From Flagellimonas sp. 389 (GTDB taxonomy: Bacteria > Bacteroidota > Bacteroidia > Flavobacteriales > Flavobacteriaceae): a DNA stretch of 64,000 nucleotides. The stretch covers positions 1 to 64,000 of the forward strand of contig NZ_JAHCMU010000005.1 in assembly GCF_018449435.1 (NCBI RefSeq), read 5' to 3'. The notes under the pieces were generated by a model. That model was not told where the DNA came from, did not search any database, and saw nothing but the letters and a program-made list of their open reading frames with translations. Shown here in pieces: positions 18,334-27,018 of the stretch (within the stretch, counting starts at the first letter, position 1; the number at the start of each line of letters is the position of its first letter). The position numbers and the translations under genes were made by a program.

Positions 18334-19764
18334 ATGGAAAAATCAAAAATTGCCGGGCTCATTCTTGGCCCAATTGTATTTCTCGCTTTAAATAATCTGC
18401 CTTTTCATCTTGTTTCCGAACAAGGCGACCCCGTTATCTCGGTAGCAGTCTGGATGTTGATTTGGTGGATTACCGAAGCAGTTTCCATATCCGTAACGGC
18501 ACTTCTACCGTTATTGCTTTTCCCTTTGCTAAAAATCCTGCCGATTGCTGAAGTAGGTGCCAACTACGGAAGCCCTATTGTTTTTCTATTTTTTGGTGGA
18601 TTTGTAATGGCATTGGCATTGGAAAAGGTAAATCTTCACAAGCGAATTGCTCTGAACATCATAAAACTGACCGGAACAACTCCAAACAAAGTTATTTTGG
18701 GATTTATGATAGCCACAGCCTCTCTGAGTATGTGGATCAGTAATACAGCAAGTACTGTGGTCATGCTCCCTATCGCAATTTCTGTAATCAACTTGTTGAT
18801 CAACGATGAAGACGGGTTTACAAAAAATGACCAAAATTTTGCCCTAAGTGTGATGTTGGGCATTGCTTTTTCTGCAAATGCAGGTGGTATCGCAACTGTT
18901 ATCGGTACACCACCAAATTCGGTCTTGATAGGATTATTGGAAAATGAATACAATACCGAAATCTCTTTCTTAAAATGGATGACTCTTGGACTTCCATTTT
19001 CCATAGTAATGATTGGCATAAGCTACCTTGTACTGGTAAAATGGATGTTCCCCAACAGGGATTTAAAGTTTAGTGCATCAAAAGAAGTCATTCATATTGA
19101 GCTCCAAAAGTTAGGGCCTACCTCTGGGAAAGAGAAGTTAGTACTAGCCATTTTTGCGGTAACGGTTTCCCTTTGGATTTTTAGAACCTTAATCAATAGT
19201 ATTTTTCCAAATTTGGGACTTACCGATACTATGATCAGTATTTTTGCGGCAATTTCCCTGTTTGCAATTCCATACAACTTAAGGAAGGGTGACTTTTTGA
19301 TTCAGTGGAAAGACACTTCAAAATTAGCATGGGGCATTTTAATCCTATTCGGCGGTGGACTGGCGTTGGCAAAGGGGATGTCATCAAGTGGAATAGTTGA
19401 TATGGTGGCGGTTGCTATTGCAAATAGCGAAATAAGTATAATCCTAACCGCATCTTTATTAATTCTGCTAATGTTGTTTATGACCGAACTTATGAGCAAT
19501 GTGGCACTTGTAGCCGTGTTGGCTCCCGTTGTTGCAGGTATAGCCATTGGATTGGAAATTCCCATACTTTATTTGCTCATTCCGGTAACTATAGCAAGTA
19601 GCTGCGCATTTATGCTGCCTATGGCCACCCCGCCCAATGCAATAGTTTTTGCCAGCGGTTACGTAAAAGTACCGCAAATGGCGAGAGTTGGTATCGTTTT
19701 GAACCTTATTGCCGTTGGCTTGTTGATTTTAGTATTTCAATTTGTGGTTCCGTTCCTTTTTTAA
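18334..19764 (+). CDS. DASS/SLC13-family sodium:anion symporter
   Basis: A 476-residue integral membrane protein with about 11-12 helices. It carries both copies of the family's substrate-binding signature: SNTASTVVMLPIA near residue 132 followed by GGIATVIGTPPNS near 187, and SNVALVAVLAPVV near 387 followed by PMATPPNAIVFASG near 430. Members (VcINDY, NaDC, CitT-like) import di- or tricarboxylates, or sulfate, with sodium. The paired SNT and TPPN motifs favour a sodium-coupled carboxylate carrier, but the exact substrate cannot be read from sequence. It stands alone between a repeat element and a hairpin. Confidence 0.88.
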   Translation: MEKSKIAGLILGPIVFLALNNLPFHLVSEQGDPVISVAVWMLIWWITEAVSISVTALLPLLLFPLLKILPIAEVGANYGSPIVFLFFGGFVMALALEKVNLHKRIALNIIKLTGTTPNKVILGFMIATASLSMWISNTASTVVMLPIAISVINLLINDEDGFTKNDQNFALSVMLGIAFSANAGGIATVIGTPPNSVLIGLLENEYNTEISFLKWMTLGLPFSIVMIGISYLVLVKWMFPNRDLKFSASKEVIHIELQKLGPTSGKEKLVLAIFAVTVSLWIFRTLINSIFPNLGLTDTMISIFAAISLFAIPYNLRKGDFLIQWKDTSKLAWGILILFGGGLALAKGMSSSGIVDMVAVAIANSEISIILTASLLILLMLFMTELMSNVALVAVLAPVVAGIAIGLEIPILYLLIPVTIASSCAFMLPMATPPNAIVFASGYVKVPQMARVGIVLNLIAVGLLILVFQFVVPFLF

Positions 19765-19770
19765 CGAACA

Positions 19771-19791
19771 AGCCCTCCTAATTGGAGGGCT
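19771..19791. terminator. Hairpin between convergent genes
   Basis: A perfect 8-bp stem AGCCCTCC/GGAGGGCT with loop TAATT lies 7 bases after the transporter stop and downstream of the convergent repeat-protein gene. No T run follows directly on the plus strand, so it is a weak intrinsic terminator or an mRNA 3'-end stabiliser. Confidence 0.55.
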
Positions 19792-19827
19792 CATCAAACT
19801 AACTAACTCAAAAAATAAAAAACTAAC

Positions 19828-20130
19828 TTATTTTGTATAGGCATCAAAATCTTCCGGTAAAAAAATAAGGGTTTCAAAACCTAATTCAATTTCATCACAA
19901 TCATCGATATAATTAACTGTTTCTATTGAATATTCATTACTGTAGGCATCGAATCCTTCAGGTAGATATATAGAAGTATCAAAACCTAAATCATAGTCCT
20001 GATCTTCTTCTATAAATACAACTTTGTTTATATCAAATTCTTCAACCAATGCATTCGATTTCATGGCTTGAAGCGAGATTGACATAAAGACGATCATTAC
20101 TGCGGTCAATGTAAAAGTCTGGTATTTCAT
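19828..20130 (-). CDS. Small secreted acidic-repeat protein, two repeats
   Basis: A 100-residue exported protein. The ATG at 20130 (MKYQTFTLTAVMIVFMSISLQA) gives a signal peptide and lies just after a -7 box at 20154-20161, which excludes the longer frame. The mature part is two tandem copies of a roughly 35-residue repeat: one with VVFIEEDQDYDLGFDTSIYL and PEGFDAY, the next with VNYIDDCDEIELGFETLIFL and PEDFDAY. Each repeat is acidic and strand-like. The second copy holds a lone Cys. It is a shorter paralogue of the 244-residue protein encoded 356 bases upstream on the same strand. Function unknown. Confidence 0.65.
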   Translation of the reverse strand: MKYQTFTLTAVMIVFMSISLQAMKSNALVEEFDINKVVFIEEDQDYDLGFDTSIYLPEGFDAYSNEYSIETVNYIDDCDEIELGFETLIFLPEDFDAYTK

Positions 20131-20410
20131 AACTGCTGTTTTTAAATATATAGCAAAGATAAAACCCCTAAAATTCAAGATTATTATATTTAGATTTTCA
20201 TTAACTAATGCTAATAAAACAGGTTAGAAGAGTATTATCAGTACTTATTTCAAATCATTGACAAAGTGTTAATTTAACGTCTTGAAGCCTACCAAATAAT
20301 CAGCTTTAAGTTGGTTTTCTTGCCATTTACACTTGGTCGATTTTATTGTTATTATTTTGTTAACTGCAACTCGTCGATACATTTATAGAAATAAAAAATA
20401 AGCCCCATAT
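20131..20410. other. Intergenic stretch between the two repeat-protein genes
   Basis: This gap holds the promoter of the smaller repeat protein at its left end and otherwise AT-rich sequence with no open frame, RNA gene or repeat that I can support. The terminator of the larger paralogue follows at 20411. Confidence 0.6.
20154..20161 (-). promoter_or_regulatory. -7 box of the two-repeat protein gene
   Basis: TATCTTTG on the minus strand matches TAnnTTTG exactly and lies 23 bases before the ATG at 20130, giving a leader of about 17 bases. Confidence 0.5.
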
Positions 20411-20440
20411 AAAAAGCCCTCCGAAGAGGGCTTTTTCTTT
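20411..20440. terminator. Bidirectional terminator after the five-repeat protein
   Basis: AAAAAGCCCTC-CGAA-GAGGGCTTTTT (20411-20436) has a T run on both strands. It ends the minus-strand gene that stops at 20486. Confidence 0.8.
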
Positions 20441-20485
20441 GACTGACTAAATCAAAAGTTCGTAAAATGAAATCTAACATCTTAC

Positions 20486-21220
20486 TTAGTTGACCTCCAT
20501 GTGGGGATCAAAGTTTTTTGGTAGATACGCAGTAGTATCAAAACCCAGATCAATTGCCTCATCCTCTATAAAATTGATGGATGCAATTCCAATCGTATCC
20601 GTATAGGCATTAAATCCCTCTGGTAAAGAATAATAGCTGTCCAAACCTAGTTCTAGATCAACTTCATCCTCTATGTATTCAATAGTGCTCAAGTCCACAT
20701 ACGCTTCGTACGGTGAGAATCTTGCAGGAAGATAATTTGCAGTATCAAAACCTAACTCTAAATCCTCGTCTTCGATGTAGTTGATGGAATGTACGTCCAC
20801 TACCGCTGTATAAGCATCAAATCCTTCTGGTAAATACGCACTGGTCGAGAAATCCAGATGTAATTCGTTTTCGTCTTCGATGTATATAAGGGAATTCAAA
20901 TCAAAATAAGTTTCGTAGGGGTCAAAGCCCTCGGGAAGATAATCGGAGGTATTAAAACCTAAATCCAAATCCGATTCTTCTTCTACAAACTCAATTTCGT
21001 TTAAATTTAATTGAAAGGATTCCTCATTTATAGCACTATAAAATCTGGAAGTTTCACTGTTTGCCTCAGCATTGATGGTCAATACCGTAAAATTGTTCTC
21101 AAACGTACCAACAGTTTCAGTTTTAGTTTCTACAACAGTTGCTGCCGTACTTTGTTGGTCTTCTGCTACGGTGGGACTACCTAATAGTGCACATCCGTAA
21201 ATCATTAATAACTTGTTCAT
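20486..21220 (-). CDS. Secreted acidic tandem-repeat protein, five repeats
   Basis: A 244-residue exported protein. A signal peptide (about 1-19, ending TVA) is followed by a Thr/Val-rich linker (20-70) and five tandem repeats of about 35 residues covering the rest. The repeat consensus, with variable sites as x, is I-x-Y-I-E-D-E-x-x-L-E-L-G-F-D-T, two variable residues, Y-L-P-E-G-F-D-A-Y. The mature protein is very acidic (pairs and triples of Asp/Glu in every repeat) and has no Cys in the repeats. Neither catalytic motif nor known domain is recognised. The same repeat forms the neighbouring 100-residue protein, so this is a small local family made by repeat expansion. Calcium binding or surface adhesion are possible but unsupported. 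Confidence 0.7.
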   Translation of the reverse strand: MNKLLMIYGCALLGSPTVAEDQQSTAATVVETKTETVGTFENNFTVLTINAEANSETSRFYSAINEESFQLNLNEIEFVEEESDLDLGFNTSDYLPEGFDPYETYFDLNSLIYIEDENELHLDFSTSAYLPEGFDAYTAVVDVHSINYIEDEDLELGFDTANYLPARFSPYEAYVDLSTIEYIEDEVDLELGLDSYYSLPEGFNAYTDTIGIASINFIEDEAIDLGFDTTAYLPKNFDPHMEVN

Positions 21221-21400
21221 TTTTGATTGAATTTTTTGATTGATGTAATATGCTTATAAGACTGTGCAAATTTTAAATTGTTACAGCTTTTTTATTTTTT
21301 TTCAAAAATTATGATTCCCCACGAACCCAGCTATAGGTACACTTTCAACGAAAACTAGCAGTAAAATCCAATACTCCCAAAGGTTGGCGTATGTGACAAA

Positions 21401-21437
21401 AAAAAAGAGAGTTAATATTTATTTAACACTCTTTTTT
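21401..21437. other. Terminator-like hairpin between divergent genes
   Basis: AAAAAAGAG and AGTTAA pair with TTAACA and CTCTTTTTT across a TATTTAT loop, giving a long AT-rich hairpin with a T run on both strands. Neither neighbour ends here: one gene starts leftward at 21220 and the other rightward at 21489. It could end an unannotated small RNA or act as a 5' control element of the metalloprotease gene. Confidence 0.5.
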
Positions 21438-21488
21438 ATCCTTTTTTAAGTTCTTTGGATGCATTCATCATATCAAACTAACACCAAA

Positions 21489-23984
21489 ATGATTCAAAAA
21501 CTACTTCCAAAAGTCTTACTTCTTATTTTCTTAATGGGTTCTTTTCAAACTGTAGAAGCCCAACTTTTTAAAAAGAAACAGAAAAAAACAGAGAAAAAAG
21601 CAGAGGACAAACCAAAAAAGGGAGCTATTCAACCTTATAATAAGGTAATCACCAAAGATGCAAAAACTGACGAAGGCCTTTTTAAGGTACATCAAGTTGA
21701 GGACAAACATTATTACGAGATTCCGGATTCGCTTCTAAATAGAGAAATGCTTATGGTAAGCCGTATCTCAAAAACGGCAACTGGAATCGGTTTTGGTGGT
21801 GGAAAAATAAATACCAAAGTGCTTCGATGGGAAAAAAAACCAAAAAAGGTACTGCTAAGAGTTGTGTCTTACGAAAACTATGCTGCGGACTCCTTGCCCG
21901 TGCACGAAGCGGTTGTAAATTCCAATTTTGAACCTGTACTGTTCGCTTTCGATATTAAGGCCTTTAAGAAAGATTCCTTAAATCCAGCTACCGTAATCGA
22001 AGTTGACCCATTATTCACCAAAGATGTCAACGCCCTCGGTATGCCCGACGGTATTCGAAAAAGATATAAGGTAAGTCGTTTGGATAGTGACCGTAGCTAT
22101 ATTGAGTCCCTAAAGAGTTATCCATTAAATATTGAAGCTCGGCACGTAAAAACATATGTTGCCAAAGAACCGCCCAGCAACCAGAGCATGGGTTCCATTT
22201 CCATAGAAATCAATAATTCTATGATTTTATTGCCAGAAGAGCCAATGAAGCGAAGGTATTTTGATGAACGTGTAGGGTGGTTCGCCAGAGGACAAGTGGA
22301 TTATGGATTGGATGCACAGGAGAGTAAAACTGTTCGTTATCTAGACCGATGGCGATTAGAGGTTAAAGAAGAGGACATAGAAAAGTACAAAGCTGGTGAG
22401 TTGGTCGAGCCAAAAAAGCCTATTATATATTATGTAGACCGTGCCACGCCAAAAAAATGGATTCCATTTATTAAACAAGGTATAGAAGATTGGCAAGTAG
22501 CTTTTGAAGCTGCTGGATTTAAAAATGCCATTCTTGCCAAAGACCCACCAACCTTAGAGGAAGACCCAGAATGGTCTCCTGAAGATGTACGGTATTCCGT
22601 TGTGCGATATTTGGCTTCACCAATACCAAATGCCAATGGCCCGCATGTTAGCGACCCACGAAGCGGTGAAATTTTAGAGTCTGACATTAATTGGTACCAT
22701 AACGTAATGACGCTATTGCGCAACTGGTACTTTGTTCAGACTGCGGCCATTAATCCCGAAGCACAAAAAGTAGCTTTTAAAGATGAAATCATGGGAAGAC
22801 TGATTCGTTTTGTATCTGCCCACGAAGTAGGTCATACTTTAGGACTTCCGCACAACATGGGAAGTAGTGTTGCCTATTCTGTGGATTCTTTACGTTCTAA
22901 AGAATTTACCCAGAAATATGGTACGGCACCATCTATTATGGACTATGCAAGGTTCAACTACGTGGCGCAACCGGGCGATGAAGGTGTAGCACTGATGCCC
23001 AATATTGGTATTTATGACAAATACGCTATTCGTTGGGGTTACAAACCTATTCTAGATGTTTCGGCGGTAGATGAGAAACCAATATTGAACCAATGGATAA
23101 GAGCGCACGAAAATGACCCAATGTATCGTTTTGGCCATCAACAAGTAGGAGATATCCATGATCCTAGCTCCCAAACGGAAGATTTAGGTGATGATGCTAT
23201 AAAGGCAAGTCTTTACGGGATAGCAAACCTTAAACGTATTGTACCAAAATTAAAAGAATGGACAACGGAAGACGGAAAGAACTACGATGATTTGGAGACT
23301 TTGTATGGTCAGGTAGTTGGACAGTACAGAAGATATATGGGACATGTGTCCAATAATATTGGTGGTGTTTATGAATATCATAAAACCGCTGATCAAGAAG
23401 GTGCAGTATATACACATGTAGCTAAAGAGCATCAAAAGAATTGTATGGATTTTCTTCAGGAAGAACTCTTTGCGACTCCTGAGTGGTTGATTGACCAAGA
23501 GATTTTTAACAAGATTCAATATTCAGGCTCTATCGAAAGAATTCGCTCGGTACAGGAACGTTACTTAAACACTGTGCTCCATCTGGGCAAAATGGCACGC
23601 CTTATAGAAAACGAAGCTATAAACGGTAATGAAGCATATACCCTGTTGGACATGATGGGCGATCTACGAAAAGGTATCTGGTCAGAAACCAGAAACGGAA
23701 AATCCATTGACACGTATAGAAGAAACTTACAAAAAGCTCATATTGACCGCTTACACTATTTAATGACAGCAGAAAACCAAAAGAAGCTATCGGATTTTGG
23801 GGGGTATCGTAAATCTACGGCCGTCAACACAAGCCAATCTGATATACGCTCTGTTTCACGTGCTGAACTCAATAACCTAAAAAGGGATATCAGAAATGGT
23901 CTAAACCAAATCTCAGATAGAATGAGTAGATATCATCTTCAGGATGCTTTGGAACGCATCGACTTAATCTTGGACCCAAAATAG
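21489..23984 (+). CDS. Zinc metalloprotease, DUF5117/DUF5118 type
   Basis: An 831-residue exported protease. The ATG at 21489 (MIQKLLPKVLLLIFLMG) starts the signal peptide, which ends EAQ; the earlier frame start at 21459 adds ten unlikely residues. Next come a Lys-rich linker, the DUF5118/DUF5117-like N-terminal region (LFKVHQVEDKHYYEIPDSLL...) and the catalytic domain with HEVGHTLGLPHNMG: H445, E446, H449 and H455 form the extended HExxHxxGxxH zinc site of metzincins. The length fits this Bacteroidota family (about 800-850). It probably works in the periplasm or on the surface; substrates are unknown. It stands alone and ends at a strong hairpin. Confidence 0.88.
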   Translation: MIQKLLPKVLLLIFLMGSFQTVEAQLFKKKQKKTEKKAEDKPKKGAIQPYNKVITKDAKTDEGLFKVHQVEDKHYYEIPDSLLNREMLMVSRISKTATGIGFGGGKINTKVLRWEKKPKKVLLRVVSYENYAADSLPVHEAVVNSNFEPVLFAFDIKAFKKDSLNPATVIEVDPLFTKDVNALGMPDGIRKRYKVSRLDSDRSYIESLKSYPLNIEARHVKTYVAKEPPSNQSMGSISIEINNSMILLPEEPMKRRYFDERVGWFARGQVDYGLDAQESKTVRYLDRWRLEVKEEDIEKYKAGELVEPKKPIIYYVDRATPKKWIPFIKQGIEDWQVAFEAAGFKNAILAKDPPTLEEDPEWSPEDVRYSVVRYLASPIPNANGPHVSDPRSGEILESDINWYHNVMTLLRNWYFVQTAAINPEAQKVAFKDEIMGRLIRFVSAHEVGHTLGLPHNMGSSVAYSVDSLRSKEFTQKYGTAPSIMDYARFNYVAQPGDEGVALMPNIGIYDKYAIRWGYKPILDVSAVDEKPILNQWIRAHENDPMYRFGHQQVGDIHDPSSQTEDLGDDAIKASLYGIANLKRIVPKLKEWTTEDGKNYDDLETLYGQVVGQYRRYMGHVSNNIGGVYEYHKTADQEGAVYTHVAKEHQKNCMDFLQEELFATPEWLIDQEIFNKIQYSGSIERIRSVQERYLNTVLHLGKMARLIENEAINGNEAYTLLDMMGDLRKGIWSETRNGKSIDTYRRNLQKAHIDRLHYLMTAENQKKLSDFGGYRKSTAVNTSQSDIRSVSRAELNNLKRDIRNGLNQISDRMSRYHLQDALERIDLILDPK

Positions 23985-24037
23985 AAATCCTTGACCCAAA
24001 AGTTCTGGGTGTAATAAGTATCCGTTTCTTAAAATAC

Positions 24038-24074
24038 ATGAATCAGCCCCACTTAAAAAGTGGGGCTGATTCAT
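24038..24074. terminator. Perfect 17-bp hairpin after the metalloprotease gene
   Basis: A perfect 17-bp stem (24038-24054 with 24058-24074) closes on a three-base AAA loop, 54 bases past the stop. The stem contains CAGCCCCACTT/AAGTGGGGCTG. No T run follows; CATTTATA does. It most likely ends transcription or protects the mRNA 3' end. Confidence 0.65.
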
Positions 24075-24255
24075 CATTTATATACACTGATTCCATCCCA
24101 AATTATCGTTAAACCTGACTTTTTGGGGAGACTGTGTATTTTGTCGGATACACCATGTTTTTCAATTTGTAGACATCTTAAAAGGGTGGTTTTACAACAT
24201 ATCACCAATACCAAGGAATGATTTCTGTACTTTAGTAATCCCAAATTTTAGTATT

Positions 24256-24444
24256 ATGACCTACAGAATCAAAAGTCTTATCTATTTGTCCTGTTTTATA
24301 ATTGTCGCTATTCTTTACTACGACATGGAACAGGAAGAAGCGTTTCAAGATAAAATTTCCACTGAACAAATGGCAGGAAATGAATTTGAAGACGATCAAA
24401 AATCTGGAAAACTTCAGGACGAGGTATCAAACCTACCCCAGTAA
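24256..24444 (+). CDS. Small single-helix membrane protein
   Basis: A 62-residue hypothetical protein with one N-terminal hydrophobic helix (IKSLIYLSCFIIVAILYY) and an acidic, soluble tail of about 38 residues. A near-consensus -7 box (TACTTTAG) lies about 25 bases upstream of the ATG, and the gene fills a gap between two expressed genes on the same strand. No family is recognised. The coding call rests on layout and the helix only. Confidence 0.45.
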   Translation: MTYRIKSLIYLSCFIIVAILYYDMEQEEAFQDKISTEQMAGNEFEDDQKSGKLQDEVSNLPQ

Positions 24445-24551
24445 TACAAATTACCCCTACTATTCTTAAGAGTTTCATAAATGTGATGTTTGACATTTAA
24501 ACCATAGGGCATATTCTGTGTCCTACTATCAAATCATTAAAATTTAAACTT

Positions 24552-24998
24552 ATGAGACGATTAGTAACAGTATTGGTATTGCTAGCTACAGTTAGTGTCT
24601 TTTCACAAAGGCATGATGGCGCTAAGCAACGTGAAGGATTTAAAGCAGATTTGACCGTAGAACAAATGGCAACGCTGCACACAAAGAAAATGACTTTAGC
24701 ACTAGATTTAACCGAAAGGCAGCAGCAACGAGTTATGGAGATAAATCTAGAACAAGCAAAAACACGTAAGGCCAAGCGTGAGGAACGCAAGTCAAAAAAA
24801 GAAAGTGGTGAATCAACAAGACCCACTACTGAAGAACGGTATGCATTAGAAAATGAAAGATTGGACAACCAAATAGTCCATCATCAAAAAATGAAAGAGA
24901 TATTGACAGACGAGCAATACGACACATGGAAAAAAATGGCATTGAAAAAGACAATGAATGGCAAAAAGAAAATGCGGGAGAAAGGAAGAAGAGGATAA
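24552..24998 (+). CDS. Periplasmic Spy/CpxP-like helical protein
   Basis: A 148-residue exported protein with a signal peptide (1-18, ending VFSQ). The mature chain is entirely helical and very rich in Lys, Arg, Glu and Gln. It holds two LTxxQ-like motifs, LDLTERQQQRVMEI and EILTDEQYDTWKKM, the hallmark of Spy/CpxP-type periplasmic chaperones; DUF4890-type proteins of Bacteroidota have the same plan. A role in sensing or chaperoning envelope stress follows from the family and is not shown here. The C-terminus is extremely basic (KKTMNGKKKMREKGRRG). A good terminator follows. Confidence 0.7.
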   Translation: MRRLVTVLVLLATVSVFSQRHDGAKQREGFKADLTVEQMATLHTKKMTLALDLTERQQQRVMEINLEQAKTRKAKREERKSKKESGESTRPTTEERYALENERLDNQIVHHQKMKEILTDEQYDTWKKMALKKTMNGKKKMREKGRRG

Positions 24999-25019
24999 TG
25001 TTTTTTGTTGATTTTAGAG

Positions 25020-25051
25020 GCCACGCCTGCCATGGGCGTGGCTTCTTTTTT
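25020..25051 (+). terminator. Rho-independent terminator
   Basis: GCCACGCC/GGCGTGGC, an 8-bp perfect GC-rich stem (25020-25042 with its second arm) with a seven-base loop, followed by TTCTTTTTT. It ends the Spy-like gene just before the convergent phoD stop codon. Confidence 0.88.
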
Positions 25052-25059
25052 GTTTTATG

Positions 25060-26802
25060 TTAACAGGCAACAGTAATACTTGACCCCTCAGTTTCCGTGT
25101 AGGCCGAGGAAGCTATGGTATCTACAAACCTGTAGGATGCAGTGGCTCCAGAATGTGTGAATTCTGTTAATACATAACCACGCTGCGATGCATCAAAATA
25201 CTTTAAACCATCGATGAGCAGCGTAAACGCTTGCTGAATTCCAGCTATTGTATTGGGATTCTTTCCAAATATTCCTTCGAAACCGGGAGAAGTAACAGAT
25301 GGACAGGCAAATTCCTCGCCAATTTTATTTCCATCATTATCTTTAAGTATGTTATGCCAAGCATTGTGCGTGTCACCAGCAAATACTACGGTGTTTTTTC
25401 CTTTCAATAGGCTGAACAGTTGTTCGCGCTCCACTGCATAACCATCCCAAGCATCCAAGTTATAAGGTACCTCAGCTGCCAAGCGCGCCAATTCTTCCTG
25501 CGTTAAGGTTGGGTCACCTGCCAATGCCCTACCTTTAAGCGTGGACAATTCAACAATAGCACTTTGTAAAGCTCCCAAAGTTTCTGGAGATGTATCGCCA
25601 CCAGCTACCTGACCAATTAATATTAAAAGCTCTGCTGGCACAGTCATTTTCCCAATTAAAACTTGTTGTCCCAAAACTTGCCATTTGGCATTGCTACCAC
25701 CAATGGCCCCCGCAGACCAATCTAATTGCTCTTGTCCCATAAGTCTGCGCGAAGGGTCGTTCAATGCTGTTGAAAACCCTGCAAAATCAAAACTTCCATC
25801 AACATTAAAATATCCTCCAAAACTCAACTGTCTATCTCTTCCAATAATTCGGGTATCCAACATGACCAAGTTTGCCAAGTTTCCAAATTCAAAATTTCTA
25901 TAGATAACCCCTTGTGTATCTGTACGAACCGGTAAATACTCACTATGTACTTGAATGGCACGTTGCAAACGAGCTTGGTAGTCCCCTTCTGATGCATCGT
26001 GGTTTTCAGCACCATCTTTATAGGCATCGTTTGTTATTTCATGGTCATCCCAAACCACTATAAATGGTTTTTTCTGATGCGCCAATTGCAATCCTTCGTC
26101 TGTACGATATTGGCGATAGCGAAGTCTATAGTCTTCCAAGGTCAAAATCTCATTGGCGGGATCATGTTCTCGGTTCAGACGTTCCGTATTCTCATTTGTG
26201 CCGTAGCCCCCTATTTGATATTCGTAGATGTAATCCCCAAGATGAAGCACTACATCGGCATCACTGTTGGCAATAGCATCATATACGTTAAAAAGTCCTG
26301 TTGGAAAGTTACTGCACGAGCACGTGGCTACCTTAAGACTGTCAACAGAAGCTCCAGCTACTGGCAATGTAATGGTCTCACCCACTGGCGAAGTCTCTTT
26401 TAAATCGGATTGTATAAACCGATAATAAAATTTACCATTCGCCTGTAGTCCGGTAACATCCTGGACTATGGTAAAATCATTTGCGGAAGAAGCATATTGC
26501 ATACCTTCCTTGACTACATGGTGGAAGTCTTTATCCGTAGCCATTTGCCAATTGATTTTAATAGATTTTCCAACCTCATCTGCTGTAGGAGTGAATCTGG
26601 TCCAGATGATAACAGCGTCTGCAATAGGGTCAAAACTTCCTACGCCGTGTAAAAATCTAGGCACGCCATCACTTGGGCCATCATCGCTTAAAAAATCATC
26701 CAATTTTTCACAAGCTACCAGTTGGGAGCTTAAAATAACACCTCCTGAAGCCAAAATGGATTTGGCCAAGAAAGCTCTTCTTGTTTCTGTTTTACGTTGC
26801 AT
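25060..26802 (-). CDS. phoD: PhoD-family alkaline phosphatase, Tat-exported lipoprotein
   Basis: A 580-residue metallophosphatase of the PhoD family, which hydrolyses phosphate mono- and diesters outside the cytoplasm. The N-terminus has a twin-arginine motif (ETRRAFLAK) followed by a hydrophobic stretch and a lipobox-like LVAC, so it is probably exported folded by Tat and then lipidated. Domains: N-terminal beta domain (about 45-150) and phosphatase domain with HLGDYIYEY, VWDDHEITND and VFAGDTHNAW, the metal-binding motifs of PhoD. An insert of about 100 residues (GQVAGGDTSPETLG...) occurs before the last motif. PhoD enzymes use calcium and iron, which suits Tat export. No Pho box was identified upstream. 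Confidence 0.93.
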   Translation of the reverse strand: MQRKTETRRAFLAKSILASGGVILSSQLVACEKLDDFLSDDGPSDGVPRFLHGVGSFDPIADAVIIWTRFTPTADEVGKSIKINWQMATDKDFHHVVKEGMQYASSANDFTIVQDVTGLQANGKFYYRFIQSDLKETSPVGETITLPVAGASVDSLKVATCSCSNFPTGLFNVYDAIANSDADVVLHLGDYIYEYQIGGYGTNENTERLNREHDPANEILTLEDYRLRYRQYRTDEGLQLAHQKKPFIVVWDDHEITNDAYKDGAENHDASEGDYQARLQRAIQVHSEYLPVRTDTQGVIYRNFEFGNLANLVMLDTRIIGRDRQLSFGGYFNVDGSFDFAGFSTALNDPSRRLMGQEQLDWSAGAIGGSNAKWQVLGQQVLIGKMTVPAELLILIGQVAGGDTSPETLGALQSAIVELSTLKGRALAGDPTLTQEELARLAAEVPYNLDAWDGYAVEREQLFSLLKGKNTVVFAGDTHNAWHNILKDNDGNKIGEEFACPSVTSPGFEGIFGKNPNTIAGIQQAFTLLIDGLKYFDASQRGYVLTEFTHSGATASYRFVDTIASSAYTETEGSSITVAC

Positions 26803-27018
26803 TTTTTTGTGTTCTCAGGTTTCCCTAAAACTAAATCATGCAAGTACCTTTTGGGTTAGCCAAATATTACCAGAAAATTAAAATTATTGGGCCCATATTG
26901 CGTTTGTGTTAACTAGAAGGAAAATTCCATAGAAAACCAACGAAAACTATTTTAACATTTTAAGGCGTATATATACTAACATTCTGTGTGGACTGTTATA
27001 ACATTAATACATAAAACT

